Assembly (NCBI RefSeq): GCF_003968655.1
Contig: NZ_RXYK01000003.1
Location: 124,001-188,000, forward strand
Origin: Chlorobium phaeovibrioides
Lineage (GTDB): Bacteria > Bacteroidota > Chlorobiia > Chlorobiales > Chlorobiaceae
Direction of reading: 5' to 3'
Length of the DNA stretch: 64,000 bases
In this document: positions 51,790 to 59,496 of the stretch, one piece after another
How positions within the stretch are numbered: the first letter of the stretch is position 1
How the letters are laid out: each line of letters opens with the position of its first letter
Notes under the pieces: generated by a model
Seen by the model: the letters and a program-made list of their open reading frames with translations, nothing else
The model's database searches: none
Told to the model about the DNA's origin: nothing
Translations under genes and position numbers: made by a program

Positions 51790-52485
51790 ATGCAGTTGTC
51801 CTCAAGACCGGAGTCCAATGATTTTCGCTCCCTCAGGGAGGTTCTCGCCAGAGAATATGATCTGGCTGAGAGTCCGTTCTCCTTTGGCGGCAGATCGTTC
51901 CTTTTTACCAGTGTCAGCGACAGTTACGCCTTGCTTGACAGGATAACGCCCGAGGAGTTTCTCCGCGATGAGCAGATGCCCTACTGGGCTGAAATATGGC
52001 CTTCTTCACTCGCTCTTGCCTCTTTTCTTGGTGAAGAGGTGCAGATGCATGGGGTGCGTGCCATTGAGCTTGGAGCGGGCGTCGGGGTGGTTTCCATTGT
52101 TGCCGCTGCCCTTGGGGGAGCGGTGCTTGCGACGGATTACTCCTCAGAAGCGCTCCGGTTCATCCACTGCAATGCCTATGCCAATGCCGTCGGGCTTCGA
52201 GTCCAGAGGCTTGACTGGCGCAATGTCATGCAGCCGGGGAAATTTGAGATGCTGCTGGCTGCCGATGTGCTCTATGAGCGGGTCAATCTGCTGCCAATCA
52301 TAACTGCCATCGACCAGCTGCTTGAGCCCGGTGGCTCTGCCTATATTGCAGATCCCCGCCGCCGTATGGCTGAGCAGTTTCTTGAGCTTGCTGCTGAAAA
52401 TGGATTTTCCGTCAAGGCCTATGCCCGGGAGCATTGCGGGAGCGGCAAGCCGGTATCGGTAAATATCTACAGGTTGAGGAGATGA
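51790..52485 (+). CDS. Methyltransferase of the ETFB-KMT / METTL20-like family
   Basis: 231 residues. The sequence MPYWAEIWPSSLALASFL followed by AIELGAGVGVVSIVAAALGGAVLATDYSSEAL (SAM motif I and its acidic end) and FEMLLAADVLYERVNL is the pattern of the seven-beta-strand protein lysine methyltransferases related to METTL20/ETFB-KMT, Nnt1 and EFM. Bacterial members methylate lysines of ETF-beta or ribosomal proteins, or have unknown targets; the target here is not known. Its stop overlaps an ATG of the next gene (ATGA), so the two are coupled. Confidence 0.8.
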   Translation: MQLSSRPESNDFRSLREVLAREYDLAESPFSFGGRSFLFTSVSDSYALLDRITPEEFLRDEQMPYWAEIWPSSLALASFLGEEVQMHGVRAIELGAGVGVVSIVAAALGGAVLATDYSSEALRFIHCNAYANAVGLRVQRLDWRNVMQPGKFEMLLAADVLYERVNLLPIITAIDQLLEPGGSAYIADPRRRMAEQFLELAAENGFSVKAYAREHCGSGKPVSVNIYRLRR

Positions 52486-52487
52486 GC

Positions 52488-53294
52488 ATGACCCGGATTC
52501 TGAAGAGCCGTTGGATACATGACTGCGGTGAGGGGGCTGTGATTTGGCATCTTGCCTTTACCCCTTCTGGTACGCTTGTCGGGCAGAAGAGGTTTGCGGA
52601 AGATCGCCAGGCGCTGTTTTTTACGATTGATCCTCTATCGGGATCGGTGTATGTCGCCGGGTGGGTGGCGGTTGATCCTGTGCAGGGGGCTGTCATCGGC
52701 GAGGGATGGTTTGCCGGTATTGAAACCGTGCATCAGCAGCTTGTCTACATTCATTCCTGGCAGGACGCAAGCCCTGAGCACCGTGGTATCTGGGCTTTTG
52801 ACCCTGTGAAGGGTGAGGTGCGATGGAGCAGACCGGAGTTTGTGTTCAGTGCCAATACGCCGGGGGGGCTGCTTGTCTACAGGATTGTTTTTTTTGCCGG
52901 ACTTCCAGAGAGGCGCTACGCATTGCTTGATCCATTGAGGGGTACTCTGGTCGAGGGGGGTGACATTGCTGCAGAAGAGGCCCTGCTCCTGCAGCGCGGA
53001 GCAGAAACGGAGGAGCAGCGTCAGGGGGTGCTGCTTCCTGAAATGGATCCACAGAGCGGTGGCGGGCGTGAGTGGATGCTGCTGGAGGGAATCTGTGTTG
53101 AGGGTCTGCACCGCACGGATAGGGATGGAGGGTGGCAATCATCGCTCAGGATAGTTGAAAGCGGAACGCTCCTGTATGAGGATGCCATGGAGAGCGGTTC
53201 GTCAAAACCTTTGTGGAACAACTTTCTCGTGCGAGGGGGGGATCTGTATTACATTAGAAATAAACGGGAACTTGTCTGTGTTCCACTGCGATGA
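52488..53294 (+). CDS. DUF4905-like protein of unknown function
   Basis: 268 residues, no signal peptide. The text has repeated short beta-strand units with Trp and Gly ([70 protein letters not shown]), suggesting a propeller-like all-beta fold. It resembles the DUF4905 family of Bacteroidota and Chlorobiota, a moderate-confidence match made from memory of the pattern. GAGGAG lies 6 bases before the ATG at 52488; an ATG at 52482 overlaps the methyltransferase stop. Its own stop overlaps the xerC ATG. Confidence 0.7.
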   Translation: MTRILKSRWIHDCGEGAVIWHLAFTPSGTLVGQKRFAEDRQALFFTIDPLSGSVYVAGWVAVDPVQGAVIGEGWFAGIETVHQQLVYIHSWQDASPEHRGIWAFDPVKGEVRWSRPEFVFSANTPGGLLVYRIVFFAGLPERRYALLDPLRGTLVEGGDIAAEEALLLQRGAETEEQRQGVLLPEMDPQSGGGREWMLLEGICVEGLHRTDRDGGWQSSLRIVESGTLLYEDAMESGSSKPLWNNFLVRGGDLYYIRNKRELVCVPLR

Positions 53295-54268
53295 ATGATG
53301 ATCGAGCCATATCAGCCAACCCGGACCCCCTCAAGCCACCGCCTTTTCTTGAGGAGTTCCTTTCTGCCAGAAGAGGGCGGGGGAACCTTTCTGAGCATAC
53401 GGTTCTTGCCTACCGTACTGATATCCGGCAGTTTTTCTCCATTCTTTCCCCGCCTGACGACCTGCAGCTGCTGACGGCAGCCGATATACGGTTTTTTATG
53501 GCGGAACTCATCCGACGAGGCCTTCAGCCCCGTTCCATAGCCAGAAAGCTGGCATCGGTCAGGAGTTTTTTTCATTATCTGCAGGAGAGGGGGCTTCTCG
53601 GGCATTCGGTGTTGCAGACGCTCTCCATGCCCCGCTATCAGCGGAGTGTCCCTGCGTTTTTGAGCGTCTCGGAGACCCGGGAGCTCTTCGAGACGGTGGT
53701 GCCTGCAGCGCGTTACCGCAAAGGAGAGGCGGGGCTTCTGGACTCATTTGTTCTCCACCGTGATGCCGCTGCACTTGAACTGCTGTATGGATGCGGGCTT
53801 CGGATTTCTGAGCTGACAGCGCTTCAAGATAATGATCTTGAACTTGCCGGCGGGTTTGTGAAGCTGACCGGCAAGGGACGCAAACAGCGGATTGTACCGC
53901 TCGGCCTTGCTGCCGTTTCAGCCCTTAAAAAATATTTTGAAGTCCGTCGAAACTTCTTTAGAATGAAAAGAGGGACAGAGTTGGTGGGAAACGGGTATGT
54001 GTTTCTGACCAACAAAGGCAAAAAGATTTATCCCATGCTTGTTCAGAGGATGACCCGAAAATATCTTCTTCCGGTGACCGAGCAGAAAAAGAAAAATCCA
54101 CACATTCTGCGCCATAGTTTTGCAACACATCTCCTTAACAGCGGCGCTGACCTTCAGAGTGTCAGTGAAATGCTCGGGCACAGCAATCTGTCGACAACGG
54201 AAATTTATACGCATGTCTCGTTTGAACGCCTGAAGGAGGTATACCGGAAGGCGCATCCGAAGGCTTAG
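53291..54268 (+). CDS. xerC: Tyrosine recombinase XerC/XerD family
   Basis: Site-specific recombinase for chromosome dimer resolution at dif. 325 residues: N-terminal SAM-like domain ([47 protein letters not shown]), C-terminal catalytic domain with Arg in [13 protein letters not shown], Lys in [14 protein letters not shown], His-x-x-Arg in [12 protein letters not shown], His in [18 protein letters not shown] and the nucleophile Tyr in the same motif. The catalytic set is complete. No flanking attachment repeats or phage genes, so it is the housekeeping enzyme; whether XerC or XerD cannot be told. Overlaps the DUF4905-like stop by 4 bases. Confidence 0.92.
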   Translation: MNDDRAISANPDPLKPPPFLEEFLSARRGRGNLSEHTVLAYRTDIRQFFSILSPPDDLQLLTAADIRFFMAELIRRGLQPRSIARKLASVRSFFHYLQERGLLGHSVLQTLSMPRYQRSVPAFLSVSETRELFETVVPAARYRKGEAGLLDSFVLHRDAAALELLYGCGLRISELTALQDNDLELAGGFVKLTGKGRKQRIVPLGLAAVSALKKYFEVRRNFFRMKRGTELVGNGYVFLTNKGKKIYPMLVQRMTRKYLLPVTEQKKKNPHILRHSFATHLLNSGADLQSVSEMLGHSNLSTTEIYTHVSFERLKEVYRKAHPKA

Positions 54269-54343
54269 TGTATACTGGAGGCAGGAGGCTCAATTGTCTC
54301 CGGCCGTGTTCCTTCATTATCATCATTCATCAACGGAGGTTCC

Positions 54344-54664
54344 ATGACAAAAGATGTTACGGGCGAAACGCTCAATGTGAAGGTTACCCTGCGCCATTCC
54401 AGCAACCACAGCACCATAGAGGAGTATGCACGCGCTGCTGTTCAGGAACTGGCAAGGCTCTATCCCGATATGACGAGCAGCCATGTTATTCTTGACCATC
54501 AGAAGAATGACTATGAAAAGAACAAGATTGCTGAAATAACGGTGCATGTGCCTCAGCATGATTTTGTGGCAAAGGACGCGGGTCCGGCTTATGAGGCCTG
54601 CATTGACGCCTGTGTCTCGGCACTGGGTCGCCAGCTGCAGAAACATAAGGAAAAAATGCACTGA
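54344..54664 (+). CDS. raiA: Ribosome hibernation factor (RaiA/HPF, short form)
   Basis: 106-residue protein with the beta-alpha-beta-beta-beta-alpha fold of the S30AE family: NVKVTLRHSSNHSTIEEYARAAVQELARLYPDM and HVILDHQKNDYEKNKIAEITVHVPQHDFVAKDAGPAYEACIDACVSALGRQLQKHKEK. It binds the 30S decoding region and silences ribosomes in slow growth. GGAGG is 4 bases before the ATG. It is followed by hprK, as in many Chlorobiota and Bacteroidota operons where raiA, rpoN and hprK genes travel together. Confidence 0.9.
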   Translation: MTKDVTGETLNVKVTLRHSSNHSTIEEYARAAVQELARLYPDMTSSHVILDHQKNDYEKNKIAEITVHVPQHDFVAKDAGPAYEACIDACVSALGRQLQKHKEKMH

Positions 54665-54715
54665 ACCGGACAAGTTGATGCGTTGGATTTTTTTTCATCC
54701 TGAAATGCCGATCTC

Positions 54716-55714
54716 ATGAGTCTTGACCAGAAAGGGCTGAAAAAGCGATCGGTGACGGTCGCATATTTTTTTGAGAATATCGGCACGACACATGATATCA
54801 AGCTCCGGCGCCTCAACAGCGTTGACGAGCAGAAGCGGCGGATTTTTGAGCGCGACCTGCATCGTCCGGGCTTGGCGCTTTCGGGTTTCACCAACCTCTT
54901 CACCTACAAAAGGGTGCAGATTCTCGGCAATACCGAGACCCGTTTTCTCAACCATCTTGGAGAGGAGGAGCGCCGTCAGGCATTCGACAATCTGGTTCGT
55001 TTCAAGGTCCCCTGCATTATTCTGACCAGCAACAACAAGCTGCAGCCGGACCTTCTTGAGATGGCCACCGAACAGGGAATTCCTGTATTTGTGACCCGCC
55101 ATTCATCGACCAAGGCGATTTATCAGGTGACGGATTTTCTGGACGACCAGTTTTCTCTCTATCAGCAGTACCATGGCTCAATGGTTGATGTGTACGGGGT
55201 AGGCGTGCTGCTCATTGGCAAGAGCGGGCTTGGAAAGTCCGAGATTGCCCTTGACCTTGTAGAGCGGGGGCACGGTTTGGTTGCCGATGATGTGGTTGTC
55301 ATCCGCCGGAAAGGCGAGTCGATGCAGCTTTCTGCATCGCGCAACAACATTATCGATCATTTCATGGAGATCAGGGGGCTTGGTGTTGTTGATGTGAAGG
55401 CCAATTTCGGCATACGGGCCATCCGTGATGTCAAAGAGGTGCTGGTTGTGGCGGAACTGCTTGAGTGGAACAAGGAGATGGAGTATGAACGGCTCGGGCT
55501 GGATACGAAGTCGACAAAGGTTCTGGGTGTTGATGTTCCCCTGGTACAGCTTCCGATTTTTCCCGGTAAAAACATTACGGTGATCATTGAGGTTGTTGCC
55601 CTGAATGTTCTCCTGAAACGATATTCTAATTATGTGGCTGCCGAGGCGCTGACCGACCGGATAAAACAGGTAATCAAAAATGATGAACGAACTGAGGGGG
55701 AGATTGTTCTCTGA
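54716..55714 (+). CDS. hprK: HPr kinase/phosphorylase
   Basis: 332 residues with both HprK domains. The C-terminal catalytic domain carries QYHGSMVDVYG with His153, the P-loop GKSGLGKS at 168-175, VADDVVVIRRKG, and the signature MEIRGLGVVDVKANFGIRAI; the PGKNITVIIEVVALN region follows. HprK phosphorylates HPr on Ser to set carbon catabolite control. No HPr (ptsH) or other PTS gene is in the window, and green sulfur bacteria have little sugar uptake, so the partner is uncertain. The last 35 bases overlap the start of the peptide-binding lipoprotein gene. Confidence 0.95.
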   Translation: MSLDQKGLKKRSVTVAYFFENIGTTHDIKLRRLNSVDEQKRRIFERDLHRPGLALSGFTNLFTYKRVQILGNTETRFLNHLGEEERRQAFDNLVRFKVPCIILTSNNKLQPDLLEMATEQGIPVFVTRHSSTKAIYQVTDFLDDQFSLYQQYHGSMVDVYGVGVLLIGKSGLGKSEIALDLVERGHGLVADDVVVIRRKGESMQLSASRNNIIDHFMEIRGLGVVDVKANFGIRAIRDVKEVLVVAELLEWNKEMEYERLGLDTKSTKVLGVDVPLVQLPIFPGKNITVIIEVVALNVLLKRYSNYVAAEALTDRIKQVIKNDERTEGEIVL

Positions 55715-57470
55715 GGGGTGCCGTGTTTCTTTGCGGCTGGCAGCGTTTTGTTTTCTTCTGCTCTCCGTCACGGGATGCGGAGGGGGACGGGGGGGTGCTT
55801 CGGGACCTTCGGCCATGGATTCAACTCTGGTTATTACCTCTCTCGGCGATGCCGACTACCTTAACCCGGTCATCGGTGCTACCGTCACATCGTCCAATAT
55901 TTTCGGGCTGATCTATCCTTCGCTTCTTCAGAGTTCCTTTGATACAACGACAGGTCTTCTCAACTATGAGGCACTCGAAAAGCGACTCCGGAAGGCAACG
56001 GGGGCGTCGAAAAAGCCTGAGGCCGCCCTTGCCCGGAGCTGGACCTTTTCGCCTGACCACAGAACGCTGACCTACCGGATCCGCAGTGATGCCTTCTGGG
56101 ATGATGGCATGCCGATTGTAGCTGAAGATTTCCGTTTTTCCTATATGCTCTACGGCAACCCGATTATTGCCAGTCCGCGTCAGCAGTATCTTGCGGAACT
56201 GGTTGGAGCCGAGAATGGTGCCGTGGATTTTCAGAGAGCAATCACTGCTCCAGACGACACTACGCTTGTGTTCCGTTTCCATAAGCCGGTTCCTGAGTAT
56301 CTTGCGTTGTTTCATACCTCCCTGACACCGCTGCCGGCACATTACTGGAAAGATGTGAAACCTGAAGAGTTCCGCCAGTCGAGGCTCAACCAGAACCCTC
56401 TGGGAGCCGGTCCCTATCGGTTGAAGAGTTGGAAGCAGCAGCAGGAGCTGGTTCTGGAGTCAAGTGCCCGTTGCAATCTTCCCAAGCCCGGAAATATTCC
56501 CATGATCTCCTTCAGGGTGGTTCCTGATTATACGGTCCGCCTCGCCCAGTTGCAGACAGGTGCGGTGGATGTGGTTGAAAATATCAAGCCACAGGATTTC
56601 GAGGGGCTCCAGAGGGCGGCAGCCCCTGTTGAGATCAAGACGGTCGGCCTGCGGGTATATGACTATGTGGGCTGGTCGAACATCGATCGTGATGAGTACC
56701 GGAAGAGCGGTCGGATACAGCCCCATCCACTGTTCGGTTCAGCGAAGGTGAGGCGGGCGCTTACCATGGCTATAGACCGCCAGTCAATTATGGACGGTTA
56801 TCTCAAGGAGTATGGTGAGCTTTGCAGCAGCGATATTTCCCCTTCACTCAAATGGGCATACAACAACACGATTGTTCCATATGCCTTCAATGCGCGCAAG
56901 GCTTCGGATATGCTCAGGGAGGAGGGCTGGGTGCCGGGACCTGACGGCATTCTGCAGAAGGCGGGCCGGAAGTTCAGTTTCTCGCTCTATACCAATGCCG
57001 GCAATGAGCGGCGCAACTATGCCAGCGTCATCATTCAGCAGAACCTGCGCGCAGTGGGCATTCTGTGCCGCCTTGAGGTACAGGAGTCGAATGTTTTTTT
57101 TGAGAACCTTCAGTCGCGAAGGCTTGATGCCTGGATGGCAGGCTGGTCGATCGGTCTGGAGATTGATCCGATGGATGTGTGGGGGTCTGATCTTGAAGCC
57201 AGCCGGTTCAATTTTACCGGGTACCGGAACCCTGACCTCGACCATCTCTGCATGCTTGCCAAGAAGAAAATGGACCCTCTTGAGGCAAAGCCATACTGGT
57301 TGGAGTATCAGGAGCTGCTGCATCGCGATCAGCCGGTAACCTTTCTCTACTGGATCCGTGAAACTCAGGGGTTTAACGGCAGAATTCAGGGTGAGGAACT
57401 CAATATTTCCGGAGTATTTTACAATATTGATGATTGGACGCTCCGTCCTTCAGCAACTCTTGCTCCATAG
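55680..57470 (+). CDS. Peptide/nickel ABC transporter substrate-binding lipoprotein (SBP family 5)
   Basis: 596 residues. A signal peptide with lipobox VTGC near residue 33 (LLLSVTGC) means it is anchored to a membrane by lipid. The body fits extracellular solute-binding family 5: LNPVIGATVTSSNIFGLIYPSLL, ARSWTFSPDHRTLTYRIRSDAFWDDGMPIVAEDFRFSY, GAGPYRLKSWKQQQELVLE, KVRRALTMAIDRQSIMDGYL and FSLYTNAGNERRNYASVIIQQNL with the Trp-rich peptide pocket. Start at ATG 55680 or 55683, within hprK. It is followed 6 bases later by the OppB-type permease. Confidence 0.9.
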   Translation: MMNELRGRLFSEGCRVSLRLAAFCFLLLSVTGCGGGRGGASGPSAMDSTLVITSLGDADYLNPVIGATVTSSNIFGLIYPSLLQSSFDTTTGLLNYEALEKRLRKATGASKKPEAALARSWTFSPDHRTLTYRIRSDAFWDDGMPIVAEDFRFSYMLYGNPIIASPRQQYLAELVGAENGAVDFQRAITAPDDTTLVFRFHKPVPEYLALFHTSLTPLPAHYWKDVKPEEFRQSRLNQNPLGAGPYRLKSWKQQQELVLESSARCNLPKPGNIPMISFRVVPDYTVRLAQLQTGAVDVVENIKPQDFEGLQRAAAPVEIKTVGLRVYDYVGWSNIDRDEYRKSGRIQPHPLFGSAKVRRALTMAIDRQSIMDGYLKEYGELCSSDISPSLKWAYNNTIVPYAFNARKASDMLREEGWVPGPDGILQKAGRKFSFSLYTNAGNERRNYASVIIQQNLRAVGILCRLEVQESNVFFENLQSRRLDAWMAGWSIGLEIDPMDVWGSDLEASRFNFTGYRNPDLDHLCMLAKKKMDPLEAKPYWLEYQELLHRDQPVTFLYWIRETQGFNGRIQGEELNISGVFYNIDDWTLRPSATLAP

Positions 57471-57476
57471 ACTGCA

Positions 57477-58442
57477 ATGCTGACCTATATTTTCAAGCGG
57501 CTGCTGATTGCCGTGCCGCTGATATTCGGGGTGCTGACCCTTACTTTTTTTATCATCAGGCTTGCTCCGGGCGACCCTGCGGCTTTTTTCATCCAGCCGG
57601 GAATCAGCCCCAATGTGGCCATGCAGATCCGTGAGCAGTATGGTCTGAATGAAGCGCTTCCGGTACAGTACCTGAAGTGGCTCATGAATGTGCTTCAGGG
57701 TGATTTCGGGCGTAGTTTCAGCCGTGCCCAGCAGCCGGTGATAGATGTCATTGCAGGAGCACTGCCCATTACTGTGACCATAGCGGTTCTGACGCTGATT
57801 GCCAATTTTGTGCTCGGCATCATCATCGGTGTTGTCTCCGCGGTTCGCCAGAACAGTTTTCTTGATCGCTTCATGACGGTGGGGGCCCTGTTTTTCTATT
57901 CCATGCCGGAGTTCTGGTTCGCTTTGATGATGATCATCCTGTTCGCCCTGAAAATTCCGATTTTCCCCGCTTCGGGACTCAATGAAATCGGAGCTGAGGG
58001 ATTCGGACCATTCGGCTTTGCCATGGACCGGCTCTGGCATCTGGTGCTGCCTGTGACGGTGCTGTCCATCAACGGTGCTGCTGGTATTGCCCGCTATGTA
58101 CGGGGCAGCATGCTCGAGGTCATCCGGCAGGACTATATCCGAACGGCCAGAGCCAAGGGACTGCCGGAGAGGGTGGTTATCATGCGCCACGCCCTGCGCA
58201 ATGCGCTCTTGCCAGTCATTACCCTTATGGGCAGCTCCCTTCCCTTCATTTTCAGCGGGGCGCTGTTCATTGAAGTGATTTTTGCCTTTCCCGGCATGGG
58301 CCGGGTGACGGTGGAGGCTATCTTTGCACGGGACTACCCTCTGATTATCGCCAATACTTTTATTTCCGGGACGCTGATTGTTTTCGGCAACCTGCTGGCA
58401 GATGTGCTTTATGCTGTCGTTGATCCCAGAATCAAGCTCTGA
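57477..58442 (+). CDS. oppB: Peptide ABC transporter permease, OppB/DppB type
   Basis: 321-residue inner membrane protein with six helices: MLTYIFKRLLIAVPLIFGVLTLTFFIIRLAPGDPAAFF, the typical OppB N terminus, and the EAA loop ARAKGLPERVVIMRHALRNALLPVITLMG. Also DYIRTARAKGLP and SGALFIEVIFAFPGMGRV. Begins 6 bases after the binding-protein stop. The OppC partner permease and OppD ATPase are not in the window; an OppF-type ATPase lies at 45946. The next gene is ruvB, so the transporter operon is cut off here. Confidence 0.93.
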   Translation: MLTYIFKRLLIAVPLIFGVLTLTFFIIRLAPGDPAAFFIQPGISPNVAMQIREQYGLNEALPVQYLKWLMNVLQGDFGRSFSRAQQPVIDVIAGALPITVTIAVLTLIANFVLGIIIGVVSAVRQNSFLDRFMTVGALFFYSMPEFWFALMMIILFALKIPIFPASGLNEIGAEGFGPFGFAMDRLWHLVLPVTVLSINGAAGIARYVRGSMLEVIRQDYIRTARAKGLPERVVIMRHALRNALLPVITLMGSSLPFIFSGALFIEVIFAFPGMGRVTVEAIFARDYPLIIANTFISGTLIVFGNLLADVLYAVVDPRIKL

Positions 58443-58455
58443 ACACCCAAAGCCC

Positions 58456-59496
58456 TTGAAAATCGAACTGCTTACCACTCCGGCCGATGCCGCCGAAGTC
58501 AGAATCGAGGAGCAGATACGCCCCGCCCGGATGGAGGACTTTACAGGTCAGCAGCGGCTGACCGACAATCTCAAGGTCTTCATTTCAGCGGCCAGAATGC
58601 GCGAAGAGGCCCTTGATCATGTGCTGCTTTCCGGTCCTCCGGGACTCGGCAAGACCACTCTTGCCCATATCATAGCTGCCGAAATGGGCAGCAGCATCAG
58701 GGCTACTTCTGGACCTCTCCTCGACAAGGCCGGGAATCTTGCGGGTCTGCTGACGGGGCTGAAGCGGGGAGATGTGCTGTTTATCGATGAAATCCACAGG
58801 ATGCCGCCCGCTGTGGAGGAGTACCTGTACTCGGCCATGGAGGATTTCCGCATTGATATTATGATAGACAGCGGTCCTTCTGCACGGGCGGTGCAGCTGA
58901 AAATCGAGCCTTTCACTCTTGTGGGGGCAACAACCCGCTCAGGGCTGCTGACCTCCCCGCTCCGCGCCCGGTTTGGCATCAACAGCCGGTTTGACTATTA
59001 CTCTCCCGATCTTCTTGAGGGCATTGTCATGAGGGCTTCCGGGATCCTTTCCATCGGCATCGATCAGGATGCAGCGTCCGAAATCGCCGGTCGTTCACGG
59101 GGTACTCCCAGAATTGCCAACCGTCTGCTCAGGCGGGCAAGGGATTTTGCCCAGGTGGAGAAGGCTGCCGTTATTTCCCGCCGGATTGCCATGAAGACTC
59201 TTGAGTGCCTTGATATTGACGAAGAGGGGCTGGACGATATGGACAAAAAGATTATGGACACCATTGTCAACCGGTTCAGCGGTGGCCCTGTTGGTGTTGC
59301 CTCTCTGGCAGTTTCTGTGGGTGAGGAGCAGGATACCATTGAGGAGGTGTATGAACCCTACCTTATTCAGGCGGGTTACCTGAGCCGTACTCCTCGTGGC
59401 AGGGTGGCCACCCGTCAGGCGCTGCTCCGTTTTTCTGATGGTAGCGTTTCACGGCACACCGGAGGACTGTTCGATGCAGACGGGAATCTCTCTTAG
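58456..59496 (+). CDS. ruvB: Holliday junction branch migration helicase RuvB
   Basis: AAA+ motor of RuvAB branch migration. 346 residues from a TTG at 58456, 13 bases after the oppB stop; an ATG 15 codons upstream lies within oppB. IEEQIRPARMEDFTGQQRLTDNL is the family opening. Other motifs: LLSGPPGLGKTTLAHIIAAEMG (Walker A), LFIDEIHRMPPAVEEYLYSAMED (Walker B), GATTRSGLLTSPLRARFGI (sensor 1), RGTPRIANRLLRRARDF (sensor 2) and the C-terminal winged helix RTPRGRVATRQA. Complete and probably functional. The 3' end overlaps the TPR lipoprotein gene by 23 bases. Confidence 0.95.
   Translation: MKIELLTTPADAAEVRIEEQIRPARMEDFTGQQRLTDNLKVFISAARMREEALDHVLLSGPPGLGKTTLAHIIAAEMGSSIRATSGPLLDKAGNLAGLLTGLKRGDVLFIDEIHRMPPAVEEYLYSAMEDFRIDIMIDSGPSARAVQLKIEPFTLVGATTRSGLLTSPLRARFGINSRFDYYSPDLLEGIVMRASGILSIGIDQDAASEIAGRSRGTPRIANRLLRRARDFAQVEKAAVISRRIAMKTLECLDIDEEGLDDMDKKIMDTIVNRFSGGPVGVASLAVSVGEEQDTIEEVYEPYLIQAGYLSRTPRGRVATRQALLRFSDGSVSRHTGGLFDADGNLS

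Noticed and set aside
53291-54268. XerC-type recombinase as integrase of a mobile element
   Set aside because: Flanked by coupled housekeeping genes, no attachment repeats, cargo or tRNA nearby.
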